NCBI GenBank assembly: GCA_000507305.1
Contig: DF239913.1
Coordinates: forward strand, 62,001-126,000
Direction of reading: 5' to 3'
Origin: Breviolum minutum Mf 1.05b.01
Lineage: Eukaryota > Sar > Dinophyceae > Suessiales > Symbiodiniaceae
Length of the DNA: 64,000 nucleotides
Positions 11,150 through 19,438 of this stretch are shown one piece after another. Numbering within the stretch: position 1 is the first letter of the stretch; each line of letters begins with the position of its first letter. Below the pieces are notes generated by a model. It was not told the origin of the DNA. It worked only from the letters and a program-made list of their open reading frames with translations, and did not search any database. A program made the position numbers and the translations under genes.

Positions 11150-14100
11150 ATGATACATACTTTCGAAACTGCACCTGCTATAAGTGGTATGGCATACCAG
11201 AAGAAGTTTTGTTGTGTCGCAGTGCCGGTATGTTTGGATTCGAAGCAAAAGCAGCATCTGTTGGCGACGGTGCCACAGTATGAAAAATTTCTGTTTCGAG
11301 GTGAATTGGCCACCGGGATGGCATCTTATTCGCTGATCAAAGTGACGATTCAAACACCGGAGGGTAATTTACCAGTGGTGGGTTGTGGTGACGATTCATT
11401 GATTTTTTCGCATCCTGCTTGTACATGGGCGGGTACACGTCAAGTCATTGAGTTGTGTTGTGGCATGGGGGCGCTCGGTCATGGGGCATCCGCAAGTGGT
11501 TTTGAAACAGTGGTTGGTTGTGACATTCGTCCCAAGATGCTCGAACTGTTTTCACAACACAGTAAAGGTAAGCCAGTGTTAGGGGACATCTGCCAATTTA
11601 CCACACTCAAGGAAATCTATGAGGCGCACCCTTACAGTTGTGTGCTTGCAAGTGGCATCGCATGTCAGCCATACAGTCAGTTGGGTGATCAGAGAGGTGG
11701 ATCAGACCCGAGGGCATCCACTCTTCCTGCCACTCTTACAACGGCATTCCTTTTGAGGTCGATTTTGGTGGTGATTGAATGTGTTGGTCCGGCTCAGAAT
11801 GATCCATTCGTACAACACCACATTCGAAATTTCTGCTCCAAGACAGGTTTCCACAAGATGGACTGTGTACAAGACCTCAAGGAAATTTGGGGAAGCAAAA
11901 GAAATCGGTGGTGGTGTGTGCTTTCAGCTCCGTCAATTGGTCCGGTCGACATCTCTGAGTGCAGTGGTTTTCCTGACTTGGGCACAGTTGGAAGCATTGT
12001 CCCGAGGTTGATTCCTTGGCCATCACAAGCTGAAGATGAGTTGCAATTGACACCGGTTGAAACAGAAGCCTTTTTGCCTGGAGGGAAACTTGGTGAAAAT
12101 TTTCTGCTCAACACCAAAGCCCCATTACCATGCGCATTGCATTGTTGGGGCTCGCAACTTCATGCGTGCCCATGTGGCTGCAGAGACAAAGGGCTGTCCA
12201 AGTATCGCCTTGACTTCAAAGGACTATTCGCAGTGTTGGTCGTTGGAGTTTCTTCTGGCAAGACCCGGCATCTTCATCCTCAAGAAGCAGGTGCACTTTG
12301 TGGCATTGACCCATGCCTGTCATGGGGACAGCAGAATCGTCTCGCACTTGGGGCAGTGGGACAGTTAGCGTCTCCACTGCAGTCTTTGTGGATCTTCAGT
12401 CACATTTTGAAGAAGTTGCAAATTTCTCAGCATCAAAAGGCAGAAGTTTCTCCCAAAAAGATGATGATGGCATATCGTTCCTGGTTGTTGGCACGGTGTG
12501 TCAAACAATGGGGTCCAGATCCAAGCAGTTTTCCACCGTCTGAGACTCTGGAACAATCCCGCCGATGGCAACAGGTAGTGGACCGGTCTTTTCAGGACCT
12601 TCGGACGATTTTGTATGACCCAGATCGTGACAATCATGTCCAGCATTTTTGGGACCTCATGAATGTTCCCTTGGTGTCTCCCGTAGCCTTGCATTGTAAT
12701 CAACAAGACTTCCATGAGCAGTTGGGTACTTCTGAATGCCCCACTGAAGACAACGCTTCGATGGGAGACAAATATGATCATGGACTCACATTGTCGCAGG
12801 TTGCAATCAGCTCCCCAAGTCTGGAAAATGGCTCTCCACTAGAACATACACAGGGTTTTGATGGTCAAATTGGTGAAGAAGGTGTGTCTGTCGGTACCGC
12901 ATCATCAGTTTCAGGTGACTCGGTTTCAGCTTCCTTGAAAGCAGATGTGCATTTCACCATTCATGACAATGGAGGCGAAATTGATCTTTACGGTGGTGAA
13001 ACAAAAGCACATTTCAGATTTGCATCAGGGTGCACCATTGAGGAGCTTCTCCTCGCTGAATCAGATCTTCAACGAGCTGATCCTAGTGGATGGGAAGTTG
13101 TGGATGTCTCTCCTGGACAACATGATGAGATGGATCCAGCTGAGTTGGGACAACCGAGATCTATCAAGGATCCACTTCAACCAGGGATGCAGTGTAAGAT
13201 CATCACTGGAAGTCAATCTGAGTCCGATGTATCCCCAAGTAGAGAGCGCAAGTGTCGTAGGGTTGAACCTCTGCCAACATCTCGTTCAAGTGATTTGCCC
13301 AAAAGTGACATAGATCATCCTTTGAGCCGCTTGCAAGGTAAGCAGTTTCTCACACTCTTGCAGCCGGTTGTACGTGATGTTGCCCATGCACATTCGTTGT
13401 TGCTCCAGCACTGTCCCTCTCAGATTCGACTGCAAATTTTGTCGCAACAGATGGAGGTGTGGTCAGATGATGAAGTTAGATGGCACTTAGCCCGCATTCA
13501 GTCCAATGCAAAACTCCGGTGTGTGATCCCGATTGATCCAATCCTGGTATATGGTTGTTTCGATACTACCCAAGTCCATGCGATTCGCGAATGGTTGGCC
13601 ACGAGGGATGAGCTAGCTGGTGACTACATTACGGTGGTCTTGCAAAATGGTCACTGGTATCCACTTTGCATGGAGTGTAGGAAAGGTGTCCTTTCAGTGA
13701 CAACTTGGGATGTTCCGCGGGCTACGCATTCAGGTCTCGAAGCCTTTTGTCAGTCGTTTGCATCAGTCCTTGCAGTCAAATTGGGGCCCATTGTGCAGCA
13801 TTCAAGGTTGTTCTCGGGAGATGGTTTCTGTGGTGCTGCCAGCATTGCCTTCCTGGATCATAAGATCCTTGGAACACAGTTGCCGGAAGTTCGTTCAGGT
13901 CTGGAATGCCTTCATCAATTCTATCGGCAAACGTTTGCTCGTGTGGTGGAGGATCAAGTTCAAGTCTCCACGCCATGGCTGTGGGGAACTGGAAATGATA
14001 ATGAGACTGAACAAGCAGTCAAAAAGTTGGCTCCGTTGTTGGTCGAACATGGTGTTCCAAGTGATTGTGCACAAAGTCGTGCAGTGCAAGCAGTCAAAGC

Positions 14101-15964
14101 TATTGGGGCCACTGACCTTCTTCGTGCCTTGGAAGGCCGAAATCCATGGAAGAATGTCAAAATTCTTGGTACCAACATGCGATTCCAATTTCTCTTGCCT
14201 GAAGAACTTCAAGCACAAATCAATCGTCGTGCAGGCAAGGAAGCAGTTGGTAAACCGGTTAAAGCCAACAAGGTACAGCGAAATGACAAAAGTGACCCTG
14301 TGGCATTGGATCCAACCAAGCTCACAATCCCTCCTGGGTCATTTGTTGGCGGAGGAAAAGAGATTGATCAAATTCCATTGTCGATGTTGGGACCTTTGTC
14401 GGAGGGCATTGTGATAGCAACTTGGAGTCATGCTGAACCTTATCTTCGAGCATCCCAACAGTTAGCCAAAGGACCTCTTGCAATGTTAGTCCTCAACAGT
14501 CCCGTTGGTGGATGCGCTACGTCTCTAGCCACGAGTAAAGTTACTGTTCCAGCAAGGTGTTCAGTGAACCATGAGCCGTTGCTGTTGGAGGCGATTCTGG
14601 TGCAGCTTGGAGGTGTCCCAGTGGCTCGGGCAGTTTCTCAGACTCCAGTCGCCATTGATTCAGTCAAAGTCTCAACCCTCAAAGTTGTTGTTTACAAAGA
14701 TGAATGTTGGCAAGCTTGGGATGACGTTACTGCATCCCCAATGAGGTATATCATCCATCATATTCCTCTTTTGAAGTTTTGTAAGCAGGCTGGTTGCACG
14801 TGTCAGCATTGGCACAATTCCGAAAAGGTCGAAGCTACTGAAGCAATTGTGGACGTGTGGAGAAGGCAATTCTTACGTGCAGGCTATAAGCCAGAGCCAG
14901 TTGCAACATCAACCATTTTCAGTGTCTGCATTCGTGTCCCTGAATGCCTTGCAGAGCGTGTGTTGAGCTGCAGCGGTGGGGCCGGTATCTACATTGAGCC
15001 TCGTTCATTGGACAGCAAATCAGTTAGCAGTGCGTTTGAAGTCGTTTGGGTTCCACGAGCCAGTCAGTCAGATGTGTGTCACTTGCGTCAAGTGAACCCA
15101 GCCGTTGTGGGTATTGCAAGAGTCAACAACAGGTATGGTCTGCGTGTACGTTCCGAACAAGCTGAGGCACTGCATAGGGCAATCCGCCCTGATGCGGTAT
15201 ATCTTTGTCAAGGTCCTCGTCAAAGTTTTCTGGTTGGCCCAATCCCATATGGAACTGACCGAAAGGCCCTTAGCAAAGCGCTGAGCCAAAGTTCTTGGGA
15301 AGCAAAACCACTACAGCCAGTTTCGGCGTTGACAGCTGGCAGGGGGGTGATGTGGTCGGTGATTGCGGTTTCAGACCCACCCACTAACATCATTTCGATG
15401 TCTCATGGTGATGTTGTCATAACCCGTGCCAAGGAGTTTGCACAAGAGCTTGAGAAACATACCAGGCCCGTTGCAGCCCCCTCAACTTTGTCACTTTGTG
15501 AAAGTGGAGGAAAGAATGGAAAGGATGATCCGTGGCTCAAAGCGGATCCGTGGAGTCAGTATTGCCCAGCATCGGGCACAAACTCGCAGCAGTCAGGGCT
15601 ACAGGCAGCGGCAGAAAGCATCCATCAGCTCGAGAGCAAAATTCAGAGTGCAGTTTTGGCGAAGTTGCCGCAGGTGGTGGCGATGGATCAGGATGATTTA
15701 AATGATCGAATGCAAGAGCTTGAGACGAAGTTCCATCAGATGGCTCACCGCCAACAGCAACTTGAAACAGTGGTGAGTGAACAAGGTGCCCAGCATTCTG
15801 CTCAGCTTGGCCAGATGCAATCACAGTTGAATGCCCATGGTCAGCAGTTATCAGTTCATATGGATGCACAACAACAACAACACATCCAGAACATGTTTGA
15901 ATCCCAGATGGCTCAGATCCGTGGTTTGTTGTCAAAGAGGCCACGTGAAAATGAGCAGGAGTGA
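11150..15964 (+). CDS. LINE ORF1: C5-DNA methyltransferase, C48-like protease-like domain and coiled coil
   Basis: A 1604-residue intact frame from the first ATG. The frame is already open from 11069 with coding-like residues, so this ATG may be internal and the native N-terminus lost. Residues ~99-420 form a C5-cytosine methyltransferase. Residues ~600-655 may be a small beta-rich domain. Residues ~690-720 are basic and Ser-rich. Residues ~765-905 resemble a Ulp1/C48 cysteine protease (HW at 835-836, Asp854, Cys894). Residues ~900-1470 are not recognised; they include a Cys/His cluster, CKQAGCTCQHWH, near residue 1215. Residues ~1475-1604 are Gln-rich with heptad-like spacing and end in a basic stretch, as expected of an ORF1 trimerising and RNA-binding tail. 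The role inferred is the RNA-packaging ORF1 protein of the element with an added DNA-methylating activity. It ends with TGA 21 nt before the GTG used here as ORF2 codon 1, in the same frame. Confidence 0.9.
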   Translation: MIHTFETAPAISGMAYQKKFCCVAVPVCLDSKQKQHLLATVPQYEKFLFRGELATGMASYSLIKVTIQTPEGNLPVVGCGDDSLIFSHPACTWAGTRQVIELCCGMGALGHGASASGFETVVGCDIRPKMLELFSQHSKGKPVLGDICQFTTLKEIYEAHPYSCVLASGIACQPYSQLGDQRGGSDPRASTLPATLTTAFLLRSILVVIECVGPAQNDPFVQHHIRNFCSKTGFHKMDCVQDLKEIWGSKRNRWWCVLSAPSIGPVDISECSGFPDLGTVGSIVPRLIPWPSQAEDELQLTPVETEAFLPGGKLGENFLLNTKAPLPCALHCWGSQLHACPCGCRDKGLSKYRLDFKGLFAVLVVGVSSGKTRHLHPQEAGALCGIDPCLSWGQQNRLALGAVGQLASPLQSLWIFSHILKKLQISQHQKAEVSPKKMMMAYRSWLLARCVKQWGPDPSSFPPSETLEQSRRWQQVVDRSFQDLRTILYDPDRDNHVQHFWDLMNVPLVSPVALHCNQQDFHEQLGTSECPTEDNASMGDKYDHGLTLSQVAISSPSLENGSPLEHTQGFDGQIGEEGVSVGTASSVSGDSVSASLKADVHFTIHDNGGEIDLYGGETKAHFRFASGCTIEELLLAESDLQRADPSGWEVVDVSPGQHDEMDPAELGQPRSIKDPLQPGMQCKIITGSQSESDVSPSRERKCRRVEPLPTSRSSDLPKSDIDHPLSRLQGKQFLTLLQPVVRDVAHAHSLLLQHCPSQIRLQILSQQMEVWSDDEVRWHLARIQSNAKLRCVIPIDPILVYGCFDTTQVHAIREWLATRDELAGDYITVVLQNGHWYPLCMECRKGVLSVTTWDVPRATHSGLEAFCQSFASVLAVKLGPIVQHSRLFSGDGFCGAASIAFLDHKILGTQLPEVRSGLECLHQFYRQTFARVVEDQVQVSTPWLWGTGNDNETEQAVKKLAPLLVEHGVPSDCAQSRAVQAVKAIGATDLLRALEGRNPWKNVKILGTNMRFQFLLPEELQAQINRRAGKEAVGKPVKANKVQRNDKSDPVALDPTKLTIPPGSFVGGGKEIDQIPLSMLGPLSEGIVIATWSHAEPYLRASQQLAKGPLAMLVLNSPVGGCATSLATSKVTVPARCSVNHEPLLLEAILVQLGGVPVARAVSQTPVAIDSVKVSTLKVVVYKDECWQAWDDVTASPMRYIIHHIPLLKFCKQAGCTCQHWHNSEKVEATEAIVDVWRRQFLRAGYKPEPVATSTIFSVCIRVPECLAERVLSCSGGAGIYIEPRSLDSKSVSSAFEVVWVPRASQSDVCHLRQVNPAVVGIARVNNRYGLRVRSEQAEALHRAIRPDAVYLCQGPRQSFLVGPIPYGTDRKALSKALSQSSWEAKPLQPVSALTAGRGVMWSVIAVSDPPTNIISMSHGDVVITRAKEFAQELEKHTRPVAAPSTLSLCESGGKNGKDDPWLKADPWSQYCPASGTNSQQSGLQAAAESIHQLESKIQSAVLAKLPQVVAMDQDDLNDRMQELETKFHQMAHRQQQLETVVSEQGAQHSAQLGQMQSQLNAHGQQLSVHMDAQQQQHIQNMFESQMAQIRGLLSKRPRENEQE
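11444..12409 (+). other. C5-cytosine DNA methyltransferase domain (DNMT) in ORF1
   Basis: The conserved motifs appear in canonical order. Motif I (SAM binding) is VIELCCGMGALGHG at residues 99-112, followed by GCDIRP, matching the motif II acidic residue. Motif IV is GIACQPYSQLGDQRGGSDPR with the catalytic cysteine at residue 172. Motif VI is VVIECV with Glu210. Motif VIII is KRNRWW at 250-255. A target-recognition segment with a Cys/His cluster (CPCGC) lies near 340-345. Motif IX is LHPQEAGALCG at ~375-385 and motif X is GAVGQLASPLQSLW at ~401-414. Departures from consensus are Ala instead of Pro before the catalytic Cys and Cys instead of Asn after the catalytic Glu. All residues needed for chemistry are present, so activity is plausible. 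The sequence preference (CG or other) cannot be read from sequence alone. Confidence 0.92.
13442..13864 (+). other. Ulp1/C48-like cysteine protease-like domain in ORF1
   Basis: Residues ~765-905 of ORF1. The segment WSDDEVRWHLARIQ resembles the start of Ulp1-type proteases. It is followed by a strand (CVIPIDPILV), then NGHWYPL with a His-Trp pair at 835-836, then TTWD with Asp854, then FSGDGFCGAASIAFL with Cys894. The His-Asp-Cys order and spacing fit the C48 (Ulp1/SENP) catalytic triad. The conserved Gln a few residues before the Cys is not obvious. DGFCG also resembles the DGxC motif of OTU proteases, but there the His comes after the Cys and no good candidate follows. It may process the ORF1 polyprotein or remove ubiquitin-like modifiers; that is inference. 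Confidence 0.5.
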
Positions 15965-15985
15965 CTATCACAAGACCGTCAGACT

Positions 15986-17434
15986 GTGGGTTCACAGTCG
16001 GGGGGTTTTCGACTGAGTTTTGGGAGGCTTCAATGTATTTTTGGACAGATGGTCTGTACATTGTTGTGTTTTGCCATCCCGTTTGTCAGCATCTTTGGAG
16101 TTGAAGTTTGCTGCAACACTGTTTGGCTTGATGTGAACAGCTTGTGTGCGTTGGTTGTCACACTTTTTATGTTCCAACAGTTTTGGTTTTGCATTGCTTC
16201 TCAGACAAGCACTTTGTGTGATGCTGCTGTGGTCCCGGTTTGGCCCCATGTCATAGACCTCTGGTGCGCTGGGTTGGTGACCATCGCAGCTGAGCACACT
16301 GTCCTTGTCTTTTTGAGAGGATGTCGTGATGCACTTCATGCCAATTGGTTCAGTTCATGTGTGTGGATCCATGCTTCCATGCCATCCAGGCTTTGTTGTT
16401 CGAAGCAACCACCAAGACGGATAGGTGTGGGCCATTTGTCACGGTGGCGTTTTGCTCTTATCAGCTTATTGTTGTTACATTGTGGTGAAGCAACGAATCC
16501 AGGTCCCGTTGCAATGAACCAGAAGAAACTTGACAGGTCTAGATCGTGGTCCATGGGAACTTTCAATCCTAGTGGACTTGGGGGGAAGCATAATGTCATC
16601 TCTTCTTATCTTTGCCATTGCAACCTTTGGGCCGTTACAGAGACACATCTGACTAGCCAAGGTATGAGGTTTTTTCGCCAAGGCCTGAAGTGGTCTGGTT
16701 CTGAATTTGATTTTTGCATTGGGGGTCAACCGGTGCCCCTTCGTTCCCATTCGTGTTCAACTGGCCAGTGGAACGGTGTTGCCATTCTTTCCAAGTCTCC
16801 TACTCGCGCAGTTCCAGTGGCGTGGAGTGAAAACGTTTTTGAAACCTCCAGAGTGCAGCTTGCAGCAACATTGTGTGAGGACATGTGGATCACAGGTGGA
16901 GTTTTGTATGGTGAACCACCTGGTGCCAGTCACCCAAGTGCCCGTGAAAACACCGACATGATGGCGCTTGAGATTGTTTCGCATTTGTGCCAACAGAGTG
17001 GTCTTCGCTACTTTGCTGGTGACCTTAACTTTGAAGTTGGAGGACTTGAAATCTTCAAGGTCCTTTCTGATGCAGGCTTCCGTGACATTCAGGACATCGC
17101 CTTTGAACGGTGGGGGCAACAGGTCCAAATGACATGCAAGCATAAGACTCGTAAAGATTTTTTCTTCATTTCTCGTGAGTTGGCTCCTTTCCTTACAGGA
17201 GTTGCAGTGGATCACACTGTGTGGTCAGATCATGCTGTGTTGCAGGGCTTTTTCAGTTGTGGCCCGAGTCACAACACCAGACACCTTTGGAGACAGCCTG
17301 GGACTGTTGATTGGCCATCGTCATTTGATGTTTGTTTCTCTTCGGAGTTTGCTGAGGAGGTTGACCCAACACACAAATACTCCAAGATGTGGAAAGAGAT
17401 CGAAGCAGCTGGCAGTAACGCCAAAGGTGGTTGA
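15986..17434 (+). CDS. LINE ORF2 N-terminal part: EEP (AP-type) endonuclease
   Basis: A 482-codon frame counted from a GTG at 15986; the first in-frame ATG is at 16049. It shares the ORF1 frame, separated only by the TGA at 15962-15964. Residues ~20-170 are hydrophobic and unrecognised and end in LLLLHCGEATNPGP (NPGP at 171-174), a 2A-like motif common near the N-terminus of LINE ORF2s. The EEP nuclease fold follows: FNPSGL at ~193, VTETH with catalytic Glu219, WNGVAILSK at ~262, FAGDLN with Asp346/Asn348, KDFFFIS with Asp391, and SDH at 414-416. All catalytic positions of a target-nicking endonuclease are kept. The frame ends at TGA 17432-17434; homologous sequence resumes in another frame, so this is the front of a broken ORF2. 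Confidence 0.88.
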   Translation: MGSQSGGFRLSFGRLQCIFGQMVCTLLCFAIPFVSIFGVEVCCNTVWLDVNSLCALVVTLFMFQQFWFCIASQTSTLCDAAVVPVWPHVIDLWCAGLVTIAAEHTVLVFLRGCRDALHANWFSSCVWIHASMPSRLCCSKQPPRRIGVGHLSRWRFALISLLLLHCGEATNPGPVAMNQKKLDRSRSWSMGTFNPSGLGGKHNVISSYLCHCNLWAVTETHLTSQGMRFFRQGLKWSGSEFDFCIGGQPVPLRSHSCSTGQWNGVAILSKSPTRAVPVAWSENVFETSRVQLAATLCEDMWITGGVLYGEPPGASHPSARENTDMMALEIVSHLCQQSGLRYFAGDLNFEVGGLEIFKVLSDAGFRDIQDIAFERWGQQVQMTCKHKTRKDFFFISRELAPFLTGVAVDHTVWSDHAVLQGFFSCGPSHNTRHLWRQPGTVDWPSSFDVCFSSEFAEEVDPTHKYSKMWKEIEAAGSNAKGG

Positions 17435-18633
17435 TGGAAAGCCACCGTTTTCCAGGAGACAATGTGGTCGAGGATCAACTCTGGAAACTAAAATCGTCAA
17501 GCGTTCCTTTCACCAGGGTCCAGTGAAGCCAGGTAGGACCACCGACATCCAACCTCTCTTTTCTGGCCTGTCACAACAACATGCACATTGGTTTCGTCAG
17601 CTCCGACGACTTCAATCTTTTGTGAACTTTCGAAAGGCACACCATACCGATACCTCAACAGGTCATGGAGTTGCATTGTGGAGTAGCATCATTCGTGCTA
17701 AAGGTTTTGATGACACCTTTGTCCAATGGTGGAAAAACTCCTCAAGCCGGGTGTTTGGAGCTCCAACTCATCTCTCAATGGATCCTCCGAACTTTGAGGT
17801 GGCTCAGAAGATCTATGAGTCCTTCCTCATTGATGTTCGCAAACTGGAGAGAACTCTCAAGTCTCAGATTCACAAGCACACCAAAGACAAGCGTCAAGAA
17901 CTTGCACACCTTATCTTCAAAAACATTCGTAGAACAGCGCCAGAACGAGTTGATGTGCTGCTTCAAACCCAGCAGGGACAAGTCGTTCAAATTGATCCTG
18001 TTTCGAATTCCCTGTTGGTTAGTGAACATTGCAAGTTATCTTTGCAACATCCAGTGTTTGTTAACGGCATTCAGTTGTCAGTGATCCACGTTGTCCAAAA
18101 TCAACTTTGGGTGACGGATCTATCTGGTGTTCAGGTAGGGTCTGCGGTAAGACAGACGAAGTTCACTGGAGCGGCTGAAGATATGTTTCGAGCATTTGGT
18201 GAAGAGTGGTCCAGACGGTGGGAGCGCCATCGAGATGTTCCCCCCAGCCAATGGGAGCAAATTTGCAACTTTGGCCGACAATTTTTCCAGCACAGTGAAA
18301 TCCAACTGCCACCATGGAGTGTTGACATTCTCCGCCAAGAGATAGCTAGGAAAAAAACGAAGAGTGCGACGGGGCTGGACGGTGTGTCCCTCAATGATTT
18401 GAAGGCCATGCCAACAAGTGTTCTGCAAGCCCACTGTGACATCTACAGTGATGCTGAAGGTCGTGGAGTTTGGCCCCGACAGGCATTGGTCGGGAAAGTT
18501 GCTTCTTTAGCTAAGACATCGTCTCCAACTGATGTTAGCAGTTATAGACCGATAACTGTCCTGCCACATTGTTATCGACTTTGGAGTGGAGTTCGATCTA
18601 AAGCGTTGCTTGCTGTCATTGGGAACGTAGTCC
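17416..18633 (+). pseudogene. LINE ORF2 middle part: linker and reverse transcriptase motifs 0-2, shifted frame
   Basis: The ORF2 sequence continues in the frame whose codons start at positions divisible by 3, after a +1 change near 17416-17432. The linker is basic and includes QHAHWFRQLRRLQSF. The RT domain starts at KTKSATGLDGVSLNDLKAMP (motif 0/1) and continues through GVWPRQALVGKVASLAKT and SSYRPITVLPHCYRLWSGV (motifs 1-2), typical of LINE fingers. It has no start codon of its own and only makes sense joined to the endonuclease part upstream. Near 18628-18635 the homology leaves this frame; the remainder of the frame, to a stop at 18743, is noise. Confidence 0.85.
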
Positions 18634-18634
18634 A

Positions 18635-19438
18635 TCTTTCCTTTTCGGCAACAAGCCACATTGTCAATCGTCCCTCATTTGGACCCATCTTGCTTGGATG
18701 GTTGAGGATGCTTACATTGGTGAAACTGCCGTTGCTGGAATAGTTGCAGACATTGAAAAGGCATTCAACCATCTCCCCAGGGAAGTTGTTTTTCAGATGG
18801 GAATGATTTTCGGCATCCCCTTTTCAACACTTCAAGCTTGGGCTTCTGCGATGGGTGGACTCGAACGTCGATTTCAAATCAGGGACAATCTGGGACCCCC
18901 CGTACAGTCTTGTACGGGGTTCCCGGAAGGTTGCGCAATGAGCTGCTTAGCGATGCTTTTGGTGGATTGTTTGTACCACAAATGGTTTGAAGTACGTTTT
19001 CCACTGTGTCAGCCGGTCAGTTATGTAGATGATCTGCAGTTGCTTACAACTGAACCTACGCAAATTCCTGAGATGCTTCACGAACTTTCGACTTTCTGCA
19101 GCATGGTGGATTTGAAAGTTGACACTAAGAAGACGTTCGTGTGGTGCAATGCCGCATATCACCGATCTGAGTTTCGAAAGCTCAACTTGCCCATCAAAAG
19201 GCAGGCAAGGGGTCTTGGAGCGCAACTTCAATTTGGACGGCAACACTCCACAGCTATCATCAGACAAAGGATTGAAACCTTTCAACCATTGTGGAATCGT
19301 CTTAGACAATCGGTCAGCCCATACCGAATCAAGGTGATGGCTATCAAGCAGGCGGCATGGAGTGGGTGTCTTCACGGAATTGCTGCTACGTCGATTTCTC
19401 ATGACACCTTTGTGGCATTGCGGACCCAGGCCATGAAG
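18635..19438 (+). pseudogene. LINE ORF2 reverse transcriptase palm (motifs 3-7), shifted frame
   Basis: After a -1 change near 18628-18635, the RT continues in the same frame as ORF1 and the endonuclease. GNKPHCQSSLIWTHLAWMV leads to VADIEKAFNHLPREVV, where the Asp at 18749 is the first catalytic aspartate. Next are TGFPEGCAMS (motif B) and SYVDDLQLL, the YVDD catalytic box with its first Asp at 19028. A thumb-like segment follows (LRQSVSPYRIKVMAIKQAAW). All three metal-binding aspartates are intact, so the loss of function is due to frame breaks, not active-site decay. The frame becomes non-homologous near 19436-19441, where another -1 change occurs. Confidence 0.88.

Noticed and set aside
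13776-14414. Long alternative-frame and antisense open frames inside the LINE
   Set aside because: Shadows of the ORF1 frame, which alone carries domain motifs.
11150-15964. ORF1 as a host DNMT gene
   Set aside because: Coiled-coil tail, direct continuation into EEP-RT-RNase H and flanking target duplications show it is the element's own ORF1.
17416-17440. Programmed +1 frameshift at the end of the endonuclease frame
   Set aside because: The bases around GGT TGA do not make a good slippery site, and two further unrelated frame changes occur downstream, so decay or sequence error is simpler.
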